Shown: positions 15,213 through 24,531 of the stretch, piece by piece
Layout: every line of letters begins with the position of its first letter
Position numbering within the stretch: position 1 is the stretch's first letter
NCBI RefSeq assembly: GCF_001463765.1
Contig: NZ_BBWK01000030.1
Span: 29,366 to 93,365 of the forward strand
Length of the DNA: 64,000 nt
Direction of reading: 5' to 3'
Source of the DNA: Aureimonas sp. AU4
Lineage (GTDB): Bacteria; Pseudomonadota; Alphaproteobacteria; Rhizobiales; Rhizobiaceae
Notes under the pieces: generated by a model
What the model was told of the DNA's origin: nothing
Seen by the model: only the letters and a program-made list of their open reading frames with translations
The model's database searches: none
Position numbers and translations under genes: made by a program

Positions 15213-16982
15213 ATGGCGCGCACCGATCCCAAGAAGGACGTCGTCATCATCGGTCTCGGCTGGACCGGCTCCATCCTCGGCATGGAGCTGGCCAACGAGG
15301 GTCTTGAGATCCTGGCGCTGGAGCGCGGCGAGGACCGCGACACGGTTCCCGACTTCCAGTACCCCAACGTCATCGATGAGCTGAAATACGGCATCCGCAT
15401 GGGCTTCATGCAGAAGCCCCGCGATTCCACCGTCACGATCCGCCGCACGCTCGACGAGACGGCCCTGCCCTATCGCCAGCTCGGCTCCTTCCTGCCGGGC
15501 AACGGAGTGGGCGGCGCGGGCATCCACTGGAACGGCCTGAACTGGCGTCCCATGGAGTGCGAGTTCGTCCTGCGTTCGCATGTCGAGGAGAACTTCGGCG
15601 CCGACATGATCCCGGAAGGCATGACGATCCAGGACTGGGGCGTCACCTATGCCGAGCTCGAGCCCTACATGGACCGGTTCGAGTACATGGCCGGCATCTC
15701 CGGCCAGGCCGGCAACCTGAACGGCCGGATCATCGAGGGCGGCAATCCGTTCGAGGGGCCGCGCTCGCGCGACTATCCGATGCCGCCGCTGCCCAACACC
15801 TACGACGCCTCGCTCTTCCGCGAGGCCACGAAGGCCATGGGCTACCACCCCTTCACACGACCGGCCGCCAACGCCTCGCAGGCCTACACCAACGAATACG
15901 GGATGAGCCTCGGCCCCTGTAACTTCTGCGGCTTCTGCGAGCGCTTCGGCTGCCTGAACTACTCGAAGTCCTCGCCGCAGGTCTGTGTCCTCGACGCCCT
16001 CAAGCGCAAGCCGAACTTCCGGTACCGCACTCAATGCGAGGTGCTGCGCATCGAGAAGGCCCCCGACGGCAAGACGTCCACCGGCGTCACCTACTTCGAC
16101 GAGAAGGCGCAGGAGGAGGTCTTCCAGCCGGCCGACCTCGTGATCGTGGCGGCCTACTCGCTGCACAACGTCCACCTTCTCCTTCTGTCTGAGATCGGCA
16201 CGCCCTACGACCCGGTCGCGGGCACGGGCGTGGTGGGGCGCAACTACGCCTACCAGATGAACGGCGGCACGACGCTGTTCTTCAAGGACAAGGAGTTCAA
16301 CCCCTTCATCGGAACGGGCTCGAACGGCGTCACGATCGACGACTTCGGCATCGGCCAGATCGACTTCCGCAAGGAGGGCTTCATCGGCGGCAGCTACATC
16401 TCGTCGGGCACCTCGAACGGCCGCCCCATCGCCAGCATCGCCATGCCCGCCGAGACCCCCAAGTGGGGCGCGGGCTGGAAGAAGGGCGTGGCGGAGTGGT
16501 ACGGCCACTCCATGTCGATCGGCTCGCACGGCTCGTGCATGTCGTATCGCAACGTCTATCTCGACCTCGACCCGACCTATACCGACAAGTACGGCCGGCC
16601 GATGATGCGCATGACGTTCAACTGGCAGCCCAACGACATCCGCATGTCGCAGTTCATGAAGGGCAAGATCGAGGAGATCGGCCGCAGCCTGTCGCCCGAG
16701 ATCATGCAGTCCGCCTACAAGCAGGAGGGCGCCATGTACGACGTGCGCCCCTACCAGACGACGCACAATGTCGGCGGCGCCGTCATGGGAACCGACCCGA
16801 ACACCTCGGTGCTCAACCGCTACCTCCAGAGCTGGGACGCGCACAACGTCTTCGTGATGGGCGCCTCCGCCTTCCCGCAGAACACGCAGTACAACCCGAC
16901 CGGCGCCGTCGGCGGCCTCGCCTACTGGGCGGCCGAGGCGATCCGCAAGGATTACCTGCCGAACCCGCGGCCGCTGGCTTGA
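15213..16982 (+). CDS. Membrane-bound GMC dehydrogenase, FAD and Fe-S catalytic subunit
   Basis: A 589-residue flavoprotein with an N-terminal FAD-binding GLGWTG (14-19) and C-terminal GMC features (THNVGGAVMG, GASAFPQNTQYNPTG). A Cys-rich stretch with Cys236, 239, 242, 247 and 258 matches the place where FAD-glucose dehydrogenases of this family hold a 3Fe-4S cluster. It has no signal of its own and is presumably co-exported with the Tat subunit. Electrons pass to the triheme cytochrome encoded next. The substrate could be gluconate, glucose, sorbitol, fructose or another polyol. Confidence 0.88.
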   Translation: MARTDPKKDVVIIGLGWTGSILGMELANEGLEILALERGEDRDTVPDFQYPNVIDELKYGIRMGFMQKPRDSTVTIRRTLDETALPYRQLGSFLPGNGVGGAGIHWNGLNWRPMECEFVLRSHVEENFGADMIPEGMTIQDWGVTYAELEPYMDRFEYMAGISGQAGNLNGRIIEGGNPFEGPRSRDYPMPPLPNTYDASLFREATKAMGYHPFTRPAANASQAYTNEYGMSLGPCNFCGFCERFGCLNYSKSSPQVCVLDALKRKPNFRYRTQCEVLRIEKAPDGKTSTGVTYFDEKAQEEVFQPADLVIVAAYSLHNVHLLLLSEIGTPYDPVAGTGVVGRNYAYQMNGGTTLFFKDKEFNPFIGTGSNGVTIDDFGIGQIDFRKEGFIGGSYISSGTSNGRPIASIAMPAETPKWGAGWKKGVAEWYGHSMSIGSHGSCMSYRNVYLDLDPTYTDKYGRPMMRMTFNWQPNDIRMSQFMKGKIEEIGRSLSPEIMQSAYKQEGAMYDVRPYQTTHNVGGAVMGTDPNTSVLNRYLQSWDAHNVFVMGASAFPQNTQYNPTGAVGGLAYWAAEAIRKDYLPNPRPLA

Positions 16983-16993
16983 GGACCGGACTC

Positions 16994-18373
16994 ATGAAGA
17001 CCTTCCTTAAGATCCTCGGCGTTCTCGTGGTCGCGGGCGTCGCGGCGCTCCTCGCCATCATCTTCGTGCCGCCGCAGCTGACCCCGGCCGACAAGCTCGG
17101 GCCCGTTCTGGCGGCCGACTGGACCGCGCCGAAGGGCGCGGGCGAATACGCCTCGCAGATGGCGGACTGCGCCGCCTGCCACACCGCCGACGGTGGCCAG
17201 CCCTTTGCCGGCGGCCGCGAGATCCGCAGCCCGATGGGCACGATCTACTCGTCCAACATCACGCCCGACGCCAAGAGCGGCATCGGCGGCTGGACGCTCG
17301 ACGAGTTCCGCGCGGCGCTGGTCGACGGCATCGGCAGGGGCGGCGTGCATCTCTATCCCGCCATGCCCTACGAGAACTACCGCAAGCTCTCGGAAGCCGA
17401 CATCCGGGCGATGTACGGCTACTTCATGAACGAGGTGCCGGCGGTCGACAACGCGGTCGAGGTCACCTCGCTGAAGTTCCCCTTCAACCAGCGCTGGGGC
17501 ATCCGCCTCTGGAACTGGATGGCGCTGGACGCGCCCGGTTTCCGCGCGGAATCGCAGGACGAGACGCTGAAGCGCGGCGAGTATCTGGTGGAGGGTCCCG
17601 GCCACTGCGCCGCCTGCCACAGCCCGCGCAACCTCTTCATGGCGCAGGACGGCACCGAGGGCAGCGACCCTGCCTTCCTCAGCGGCGGCGCGATCGACAA
17701 CTGGACCGCGCATGACCTGCGCGGCCCCGAAAGCGGTCCCCAGCGCTGGTCGGCGGACGAGCTGAAGCGCTACCTCGTGTCGGGCCGAAACGCCCATGCG
17801 GGGGTTGCGGGCGAGATGAAGCTCGTCGTCGCCGACTCGCTCCAGTACCTCACCAACGAGGATGCCGACGCGATGGTCAGCTACATCTGCTCCATCGGTA
17901 CCGGTGGTGCGGGCGGCGCGAAGGCGGCCGCTGTGGACGACCAGAAGGGCGGCACGGTGGCGCGACTCGATGCGGCGGCCGCGAGCGGCAGCACGGACGC
18001 CACCGCCAGGCTTCTCACCGAGGCCAAGCCCGACCTGCCGCTCGGCGCGCGCCTCTACATGGACAACTGCAACGCCTGCCACTTCACCGACGGTCGCGGC
18101 GCGCCCAACGTCTTCCCGGCGCTGGCGGGCAACTCCACCGTCAACGCGCCGCTCGCCACGGGCCTCGTCCACGCCATCCTCTTCGGCGCCGAGATGCCCT
18201 CGACGATCACGGCCCCGCAGAAGCTGCGCATGCCGGGCTTCGCCGGACGCCTGTCGGACGAGGAGGTCGCCGCGCTCGCGACCTTCGTGCGCAGCGCCTG
18301 GGGAAACAAGGCTGCAGCCGTGACGGCGGCCGATGCCGCGGCCGAGCGCCGGACGCCCTCCGAGTCGGACTGA
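16994..18373 (+). CDS. Triheme cytochrome c subunit of membrane-bound dehydrogenase
   Basis: 459 residues with an N-terminal membrane anchor or uncleaved signal (residues 5-25) and three c-type heme sites: CAACH at 59-63, CAACH at 205-209 and CNACH at 359-363. This matches the cytochrome subunit of gluconate, alcohol and sorbitol dehydrogenases that passes electrons to ubiquinone. It starts 11 bases after the flavoprotein stop. The linker between the second and third heme domains (about 302-345) is Ala/Gly-rich. A signature-complete three-subunit enzyme. Confidence 0.9.
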   Translation: MKTFLKILGVLVVAGVAALLAIIFVPPQLTPADKLGPVLAADWTAPKGAGEYASQMADCAACHTADGGQPFAGGREIRSPMGTIYSSNITPDAKSGIGGWTLDEFRAALVDGIGRGGVHLYPAMPYENYRKLSEADIRAMYGYFMNEVPAVDNAVEVTSLKFPFNQRWGIRLWNWMALDAPGFRAESQDETLKRGEYLVEGPGHCAACHSPRNLFMAQDGTEGSDPAFLSGGAIDNWTAHDLRGPESGPQRWSADELKRYLVSGRNAHAGVAGEMKLVVADSLQYLTNEDADAMVSYICSIGTGGAGGAKAAAVDDQKGGTVARLDAAAASGSTDATARLLTEAKPDLPLGARLYMDNCNACHFTDGRGAPNVFPALAGNSTVNAPLATGLVHAILFGAEMPSTITAPQKLRMPGFAGRLSDEEVAALATFVRSAWGNKAAAVTAADAAAERRTPSESD

Positions 18374-18380
18374 CGAACGA

Positions 18381-18415
18381 CGCCGCCGGCATCCGGACAG
18401 CGGATGGCGGCGGCG
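18381..18415 (+). terminator. Large stem-loop after the dehydrogenase operon
   Basis: CGCCGCCGGCATCC pairs with GGATGGCGGCGGCG with a single mismatch across a 7-base loop, starting 7 bases after the cytochrome stop. No T tract follows, so it may be a Rho-assisted end or an mRNA-stabilising hairpin rather than a classical terminator. Confidence 0.45.
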
Positions 18416-19026
18416 CTCCAGACGTCACCCGTCCCGACCGAGAGGCGGTTCCCCCCTGCCCCCCGCCCTGCCGATGCGGCATGGCTTCGGCGCTCCCGCC
18501 CCTCCCCTGATGCGCAGTCCGTCGTGCTTCCTGAACAGCATGGCGTGACACCGGGAACCGCGCACCGAAGGCATGGCGGCGAAGCCTCGGACTACAGCCG
18601 GGGAGAGAACCTTCGTCATATCGACCCCCTCGTCGTCGTCGACGCAAAGCCGCGCGCCTGAACGGTCGTTCCGCATCCTCATGCTGATGCCGCGCGGATC
18701 GCCGTCCTGATCGCCAGGCGTGCCGATACAGGTCGCATGGAGGCCGATGCCTCGGGGATCGCGAGCGATCGGGGACGGCCCGCCGCGCATGGGTTCGCGC
18801 GTGAATGCCGAGCGGAGCCGCGACAAACGAGGCGTGCCGACGCTTCGAACATGGCAGATCCGATTTCCCGCGTTCGCACTCGATTTTGACCAGGAAAGAC
18901 GTTTGCGAGCCCTTTGCCGCGACCCGTGACCTATGAAACGGCAACGCTTCGGAAACCGGATGAGGTTGATCGTAGGGGCGGGGCATCCCCGATCCGTCAG
19001 TCAGCCTCACGAAACAGGAGTGATGA
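18416..19026. other. Gene-poor spacer, no supported feature
   Basis: About 610 bases without a convincing gene. Open frames on both strands lack ribosome sites, have poor composition and match no family I know. Base composition is more even than in flanking genes, as expected of non-coding or decayed DNA. Confidence 0.5.
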
Positions 19027-19266
19027 GTGGATCATCAAACCCGCATCGACCTGACCACGATGATTCTTGATTTGCGGCTTGCTTCGCTCACGCCCAGCGA
19101 AGATGTCGGAAAGCGACTGGACGCCGGGCGGCTGAGGGACATTGCCATGGTTCTGGAGGAGATGCTCGACCGCGACACGCCATTGGCGCCGACCTTGACG
19201 ACGCGTCCCGCGAACGACACGGGCGTGCCGCCCCGCATCGTGGCAGGATTGAGCTGGCATCGTTGA
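19027..19266 (+). CDS. Small hypothetical protein
   Basis: 79 residues starting at a GTG with AGGAG 6 bases upstream (19016-19020), the best ribosome site in this spacer. The N-terminal half looks helical and amphipathic (LTTMILDLRLASL and RLRDIAMVLEEMLDR) and the tail is Pro/Thr-rich. No recognised domain, signal or membrane segment. It is isolated, with no operon partner. An ATG at 19023 in another frame would give only 15 codons. It is probably real but unassigned. Confidence 0.45.
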   Translation: MDHQTRIDLTTMILDLRLASLTPSEDVGKRLDAGRLRDIAMVLEEMLDRDTPLAPTLTTRPANDTGVPPRIVAGLSWHR

Positions 19267-20065
19267 ACGAGGCGGACAGCCTGAGACGAGCGCTGAGAGC
19301 TGCAGGCAGCCAGTGGTGCCGGCACGCCGATCGGCGGCTGCCGCCCAAGCGAGCGCGGCGCCTCGGCGCATGTGAGTTCCAGGGAACCGTGGGGCCATGA
19401 CGGCTCCGGCGTTGGCGGGTTTTTCGTGATCAGGACGGCCACGCATTCGCTCGGCCGGGGCACGCGTCACATTTCGCTCTCGTGCGAGTCGGGAGAAGAC
19501 GCGGGCTGAGGGCTGCCGGGCCTCTACAGCTCACGTCGGTGGAACGCCGATTTTGCATCGGAACCAACCGTGAGGCCGCAACGCTGCCATTCCGTTTGTT
19601 TCGACCGACCTGATCACCTTGCGGGACGACCTGAATCAACGGGTCGCTCACGGCAGGCTCAGATCCGCAATCAGGCCTTGCGCAGCCGCTGCGAACGCGG
19701 TTCGCGACCTCGGCGACGTGGCGGCATCGCTGGGAACGCGAGCGCACATCGATTAGCAACTTGATGGGCAGGACGGGGCATCATCGCTCGGGCCTCGTGA
19801 TGGACGCCGTTGTTGTCCATTCGCGCTCATATCATCGATCTCGAGGCACTGCCTCGAGGCACTGCGCGCTGGCGCACCTACGATCGAAGAGCGTATGGAA
19901 AGCGTGGAGACGGACGTGCGGCGGCAGGGGTATCGGCCTGCCGGCGATCAGGCGTGGCTCACAAGCAAACCGGGAACCGTGCCCCTAGCGGAAGCGAACA
20001 CGAAGCGGAGCCCGACCGAGGCCAACTACTTCGCCCGAAAGGGCAGACGTTTCGATGTGTTAGGA
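19267..20065. other. Gene-poor spacer before tRNA-Arg
   Basis: About 800 bases with no supported gene. The only local structure I see is an exact tandem duplication of a 13-base unit at 19840-19865. Short frames on both strands lack ribosome sites and family resemblance. Confidence 0.5.
19840..19865. repeat. 13-base tandem duplication
   Basis: CTCGAGGCACTGC occurs twice in direct succession in non-coding DNA. It is probably a replication-slippage product. Confidence 0.6.
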
Positions 20066-20142
20066 TGGCGCGCCCGAAAGGATTCGAACCTCTGACCCCC
20101 AGATTCGTAGTCTGGTGCTCTATCCAGCTGAGCTACGGGCGC
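20066..20142 (-). tRNA. tRNA-Arg (anticodon ACG), CCA encoded
   Basis: On the minus strand the 77-base gene has a 7-bp acceptor stem GCGCCCG/CGGGCGC, D arm TAGCTCAGCTGGATAGAGC, an anticodon stem CCAGA/TCTGG around the loop CTACGAA, and T arm with GGTTCGAATCC. The gene ends in G-CCA. Anticodon ACG, wobble-modified to inosine, reads CGU, CGC and CGA. It lies alone, 187 bases from the histidine kinase gene. Confidence 0.97.
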
Positions 20143-20329
20143 CGGTGAGGACCGAGGCGGTGTCGCCTTGTGTGTCCGTCACGAGGGGGTTCCTAAAGGC
20201 TTCGCCCGGTGAATGCAAGCCGCAAATGAACCGATGATGACGCTTTCCGGCCGGTTCCCTCGAGGGGCCTGCCAAGCCCTTGCGTGGAAGGGGTTTTGGG
20301 CGGGCGAGCGCCTCGCCGCGCGGCTGCGA

Positions 20330-21784
20330 TCAGGCAAAGGACGGCTGCCGGGGGGCGAGCGCGATCTCGAATCGAGCTCCCGGTTCGCGACGCTCGACGA
20401 GGCGGATCACGCCGCCATGCGCCTCGACGATCTCGCGCGCGATGGCAAGACCCAGCCCCGTGCCGCCCGAGCGGGTGGAGCCACGAAAGGCGCGGAACAG
20501 ATTCTCGCGCGCCACGGCCGAGACGCCCGGACCCGTATCCTCGACGCCGATCACCGCCTCCCCTCCCCCAAGCTCCTCCGCGTCGATCCGCACGCGCCGG
20601 ATCACCGCCTCGTCGGTCTCCCCCTCCAGCGCCTGCATGGCGTTGCGCACGAGGTTGGCGAGCACGCGAAAGAACTGCTCGGGATCGACGTCGACCTCGA
20701 TCCCGGCAGGCACGGCATTCACGAGATCGACCCGGCCAGGCGCGGCGGGCTGCGTCTCGAACACCTCGTCCACGAGGCGGCGAAGGGCGACGCGGCGCAG
20801 GCTCGGCCGCTTCTCGGTCGCCCTGCCGTAGTCGAGAACGGACTGCGTGTAGCCGAGCGCACGGTCGAGCGAGCGGATGAGGATCGGCGCGAAGCGCTGG
20901 ACCTGCGCGTCCGGCAGGTCGGACAGGCGGTCCGAGATGAGCTGGGCCGAGGCGAGGATGTTGCGCAGGTCGTGGTTGATCTTGGAGACGGCGAGGCCGA
21001 GATCGGCCAGATGCCTTTGCTCCCGCAAGGTTCGCGAGAGCGTCTCCTGCATGCGGGCGAGCTCGCGCTGGGCAAGGCCCAGCTCGTCCTGCCGGCGCCC
21101 CGGCACGATGATGCGGCTCGTATCCTCCGGCCGCGCGCCGAAGCGCACCATGGCCCGCGTCATGGTGCCGACGGGGCGCAGGAGGAACCAGCTGATCGCC
21201 CCGAAGACCAGGAGCCCGGTGAAGCTGGCGATCGCCAGCGACAGGGCGAAGACGTTGCGGGAATAGAGGAGCGTCGCGCGGCGCAGCGCGTCGGTGTCGA
21301 GCACGATCTCCGCCCGGATCTGTCCGTCCCCGACCGGCCCGACGAGGCGGGTGAGGCCCGAGCCGTCCGACAGGAGCACGCCGAAGGCCTCGCCCACCGA
21401 TTCGAGCGCGGTCTCGCGTTCAAGGTCCACCTTGCGATCCACGGACCCGAGGTCCGGTTGGCGGGCGAGAAGCCGCGTCGTGCCCGATTCGCGGATCGCG
21501 ACGAGGCGCGCGCCGAGCGCGTGGAGGAGCTCGGCCTCCTGGGCGGGGGTCGGCAGCGACCCGCCCTCGCCAAAGCTTGCGGCCAGCGTCGCGACCGAGA
21601 CCGCCTCGAGCTTGGCCTCGAGCCATTCGCGGCGGAAGGCGGCGACCGAGGGCACGAAGATCATGATCTCGGCGATCATCACCGCAAGCACCGTGACGGT
21701 GAAGAGGCGGACCGACAAGCGGTCGGCGAAGGCCGGACCGGCAACGGGCCGCTCCGTCGCTTCACCTTCGGTCTCAACGCTCAC
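20330..21784 (-). CDS. Membrane sensor histidine kinase
   Basis: A 484-residue sensor kinase. Transmembrane segments lie at about 27-47 and 177-201, flanking a periplasmic domain of about 125 residues without a recognised fold. A HAMP-like linker (RPVGTMTRAM) leads to the phospho-acceptor His271 in SKINHDLRNILAS. ATP-binding boxes follow: NLVRNAMQAL (N), DTGPGV (G1) and GTGLGLAI (G2). I chose GTG 21784, preceded by GGAAAGGGCGG, because the longer frame to 22174 runs through the rpmH promoter and coding region. No response regulator gene is adjacent, so the partner is unknown. Confidence 0.85.
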   Translation of the reverse strand: MSVETEGEATERPVAGPAFADRLSVRLFTVTVLAVMIAEIMIFVPSVAAFRREWLEAKLEAVSVATLAASFGEGGSLPTPAQEAELLHALGARLVAIRESGTTRLLARQPDLGSVDRKVDLERETALESVGEAFGVLLSDGSGLTRLVGPVGDGQIRAEIVLDTDALRRATLLYSRNVFALSLAIASFTGLLVFGAISWFLLRPVGTMTRAMVRFGARPEDTSRIIVPGRRQDELGLAQRELARMQETLSRTLREQRHLADLGLAVSKINHDLRNILASAQLISDRLSDLPDAQVQRFAPILIRSLDRALGYTQSVLDYGRATEKRPSLRRVALRRLVDEVFETQPAAPGRVDLVNAVPAGIEVDVDPEQFFRVLANLVRNAMQALEGETDEAVIRRVRIDAEELGGGEAVIGVEDTGPGVSAVARENLFRAFRGSTRSGGTGLGLAIAREIVEAHGGVIRLVERREPGARFEIALAPRQPSFA

Positions 21785-21974
21785 GTCGCCGCCCTTTCCC
21801 GCCCGTGCCCTCCGCACGGGCCCTGCATGGTTCCGCCCCGAGGGCAACATGGGCGAGCGCGGGCCGCCCGCCCAGCCCCCGGACGGCTCTTCCCACCGGG
21901 AAAGGGACATGCCGGGCGCCATGCCGCTCGTTACGGCTAACGGAAGGGCACCGCGCGAGCGCCCGGAGCGGGAA

Positions 21975-22004
21975 TTGACTTTGGCCCGCGCCTCTCCGTA
22001 TAAG
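21975..22004 (+). promoter_or_regulatory. Strong sigma-70 promoter of rpmH
   Basis: A -35 box TTGACT at 21975-21980, an 18-base spacer and a -10 box TATAAG at 21999-22004. It is 123 bases before the rpmH start and has the best consensus match in the window. The remaining 21785-22126 region is the divergent spacer with the histidine kinase and holds no other gene. Confidence 0.75.
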
Positions 22005-22126
22005 CCGGCCCATGAGCGGTGGCCGTGTCGCTCGGGGGTGACCCGAGCGGCTGTTTCGTGCGTCCGCGACGAACAGTTTCCCGACAGACCCCCAACCAAG
22101 GCCCGCACCCGGCGGGAAGACCCAAG

Positions 22127-22261
22127 ATGAAGCGCACCTACCAGCCCTCCAAGCTCGTCCGCAAGCGCCGCCACGGCTTCCGTTCCCGCATGGCGACCGT
22201 CGGCGGCCGCAAGGTCCTCGCCGCCCGCCGCGCGCGCGGCCGCAAGCGCCTCTCGGCCTGA
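22127..22261 (+). CDS. rpmH: 50S ribosomal protein L34
   Basis: 44 residues, almost identical in pattern to L34 throughout bacteria: [19 protein letters not shown] at the N terminus, and a basic C terminus ending in RGRKRLSA. It is a structural protein of the large ribosomal subunit. It heads the rpmH-rnpA-yidC block that is widely conserved near the replication origin in bacteria, though dnaA is not in this window. Confidence 0.98.
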   Translation: MKRTYQPSKLVRKRRHGFRSRMATVGGRKVLAARRARGRKRLSA

Positions 22262-22380
22262 TCACGATTTCTCACGAGGCCGGGACGGAACCGGACTCCG
22301 CCCAAGGGCGGGCCGGTCCGCCCGGAGCCTCGCGAGCGGGCCCGCCCGCGGTTCTGCGAAACCGTGCCGAGTTCCTCGCC

Positions 22381-22707
22381 GTGCGGCGTGGACGGCGCCT
22401 GAACGGCCCGCATTTCCTGATCGAAGCCCTGAAGCGGCCGGACGAGGCTCCGCCGCGCTTCGGGCTGACGATCACCCGCAAGGTCGGCAACGCGGTCGAG
22501 CGCAACCGCATCCGCCGCCGGCTGCGCGAGGCGATCCGCCTCCATGCCGGGGCTGACATGGTGAGCGGCTTCGACTATGTGATCGTCGCCCGTCGCGAGA
22601 TCCTCACCCTTCCCTTCGACGTGCTGTCGAGGGAACTGGCGCGCCGCGTGCGCAAGACGCAGCTAGCGGAACCGTCCGCCCGAACCCCGCGCCCTGGAAG
22701 CGAATGA
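22381..22707 (+). CDS. rnpA: Ribonuclease P protein component (start uncertain)
   Basis: Protein subunit of RNase P, which matures tRNA 5' ends. The hallmark RNR motif occurs in NAVERNRIRRRLREA. The coordinates begin at the first ordinary start codon, a GTG, giving 108 residues. The same frame upstream encodes LRNRAEFLAV directly before RRGRRLN, which resembles the conserved N-terminal helix of RnpA, so the true protein almost certainly starts earlier. Between the rpmH stop and 22381 this frame has no ATG, GTG or TTG; the candidates are CTG at 22258 or 22354, or ATT at 22267. The stop overlaps the yidC start (ATGA). Confidence 0.9.
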   Translation: MRRGRRLNGPHFLIEALKRPDEAPPRFGLTITRKVGNAVERNRIRRRLREAIRLHAGADMVSGFDYVIVARREILTLPFDVLSRELARRVRKTQLAEPSARTPRPGSE

Positions 22708-24515
22708 TGGAAAACAGCCGGAATGTCGTGATCGCGATGGTCTTGTCCATCGCCGTTCTGGTGGGCTGGCAGTTCCTCGTGGTGAACCCGCGGGTGGCGA
22801 GCGAGCAGGCCGCGACCCAGACAACCCAAGGCTCGCTCCAGACCCCGCTGACGCCGGCCGGCACGCCGCAGGACCCGGCCACCTCTCCCGCGGGCCGCGA
22901 GAGCACGGTCCCGCTCTCCGACGCGGCGGCGATCACCGGCCAGTCGCGCGAGGCGGCGCTCGCCTCGACCAGCCGCGTCGCGATCGACACGCCCGAGTTG
23001 TCGGGGTCGATCAACCTGACCGGCGCGCGCCTCGACGACCTTCGCCTCAAGAGCTACCACGAGACCGTGGACGACACCTCGCCCACGATCGTCCTTCTAT
23101 CGCCCGAGGCGCTGGGCACGGCCGCCTACTTCGTCGAGTTCGGCTACAGCGGCGCGGGCGCCGGCGACCTGCCGGGTCCCGCGACGGTCTGGCAGGCCGA
23201 GGCTGGCCAGACGCTGACCCCGCAGACGCCCGTCACCCTCACCTTCACGAACGCGCAAGGCGTCACGTTCCGCCGGACGATCTCGGTCGACGAGAACTAC
23301 ATGTTCTCGGTCGCCGACAGCGTGCAGAACGGCGGTTCGGCGCCCGTGACGCTGTCGAACTACGGCCGCGTCGTGCGCTTCAACAAGCCCGAGGTCGCCG
23401 CCGCCTACGTCCTGTTCGAGGGCCTGCTCGGCGTGTTCGGCGAGAGCGGCCTCCAGGAGGTCAAGTACCACGCGATCGAGGAGGAGAAGCTCGTCAACCC
23501 GCCCAAGGTCTCCTCGGGCTGGCTCGGCATCACCGACAAGTACTGGGCCACGGCGCTCGTGCCGAGCTCCGGCGACGGCGCCTTCCAGCCGAGCTTCCGC
23601 TACTCGGCCGACGGACGCGCCTTCTACCAGTCGGACTACCTGGCGGACCCGGCCACCGTGCAGCCGGGCGCCACGCTCGACCTGCAGACGCGCGTTTTTG
23701 CGGGCGCCAAGGTCGTCGACCTCATCAACCACTACGAGGAAGCGCAGAACATCCCGCGCTTCGGCCAGTTGATCGACTGGGGCTGGTTCTTCTTCATCAC
23801 CAAGCCGATGTTCTGGTTCATCGACCACCTCTACGGTCTGACCGGCAACTTCGGCGTCGCCATCCTGCTCGTCACGGTCACGCTCAAGCTCATCTTCTTC
23901 CCGCTCGCCTCGAAGAGCTACAAGTCGATGGCGAAGATGAAGACGGCCCAGCCGCTGATCGCCGAGCTGCGCGAGAAATACGCCGACGACAAGATGAAGC
24001 AGCAGCAGGAGATGATGCGGATCTATAAGGAGCAGAAGATCAATCCGGCGGCCGGCTGCTGGCCGGTGCTCATCCAGATCCCGGTCTTCTTCGCGCTCTA
24101 CAAGGTTCTCTACATCACGATCGAGATGCGGCACGCGCCGTTCTTCGGCTGGATCCAGGACCTCGCCGCGCCCGATCCGACCAGCGTCTTCAACCTGTTC
24201 GGCCTGATCCCGGTGACGTTGCCCCATCTCCTGATGGTCGGCGTCTGGCCGATCCTGATGGGCATCACGATGTTCATCCAGATGCGGCTCAACCCGACGC
24301 CGCCCGATCCCGCCCAGCAGGTGATCTTCACCTGGATGCCGGTGATCTTCACCTTCATGCTGGCCTCGTTCCCGGCGGGCCTCGTGATCTACTGGACTTG
24401 GAACAACACGCTCTCGATCACGCAGCAGGCGGTGATCATGAAGCGCAACGGCGCCAAGATCGAACTCTGGGACAACCTGCGCGACACGTTCCGCAGGCGA
24501 AAGCGACAGGCCTGA
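22704..24515 (+). CDS. yidC: Membrane protein insertase YidC
   Basis: A 603-residue inner-membrane insertase (Oxa1/Alb3 superfamily). TM1 is at 8-28 (VIAMVLSIAVLVGWQFLVV), then a large periplasmic beta domain, then the conserved C-terminal membrane core with MKTAQPLIAELREKYADDK, INPAAGCWPVLIQIPVFFALYKVL and a final SITQQAVIMKRNG. It inserts proteins alone or with SecYEG. The start overlaps the rnpA stop; a second ATG follows at once, so 22707 is also possible. No yidD lies between rnpA and yidC here. Confidence 0.97.
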   Translation: MMENSRNVVIAMVLSIAVLVGWQFLVVNPRVASEQAATQTTQGSLQTPLTPAGTPQDPATSPAGRESTVPLSDAAAITGQSREAALASTSRVAIDTPELSGSINLTGARLDDLRLKSYHETVDDTSPTIVLLSPEALGTAAYFVEFGYSGAGAGDLPGPATVWQAEAGQTLTPQTPVTLTFTNAQGVTFRRTISVDENYMFSVADSVQNGGSAPVTLSNYGRVVRFNKPEVAAAYVLFEGLLGVFGESGLQEVKYHAIEEEKLVNPPKVSSGWLGITDKYWATALVPSSGDGAFQPSFRYSADGRAFYQSDYLADPATVQPGATLDLQTRVFAGAKVVDLINHYEEAQNIPRFGQLIDWGWFFFITKPMFWFIDHLYGLTGNFGVAILLVTVTLKLIFFPLASKSYKSMAKMKTAQPLIAELREKYADDKMKQQQEMMRIYKEQKINPAAGCWPVLIQIPVFFALYKVLYITIEMRHAPFFGWIQDLAAPDPTSVFNLFGLIPVTLPHLLMVGVWPILMGITMFIQMRLNPTPPDPAQQVIFTWMPVIFTFMLASFPAGLVIYWTWNNTLSITQQAVIMKRNGAKIELWDNLRDTFRRRKRQA

Positions 24516-24531
24516 CGCCATCGCCCATTCT

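Noticed and set aside
18207..19010. 267-codon minus-strand frame covering the spacer after the cytochrome gene
   Set aside because: No ribosome site, no recognisable family, Arg/Ser/Pro-rich product, and its end overlaps the cytochrome c coding region.
20066..20142. tRNA-Arg with gene-poor DNA on its 3' side as an integration site
   Set aside because: I see no integrase gene and no second copy of the tRNA 3' end within the window, so there is no support for an integrated element.
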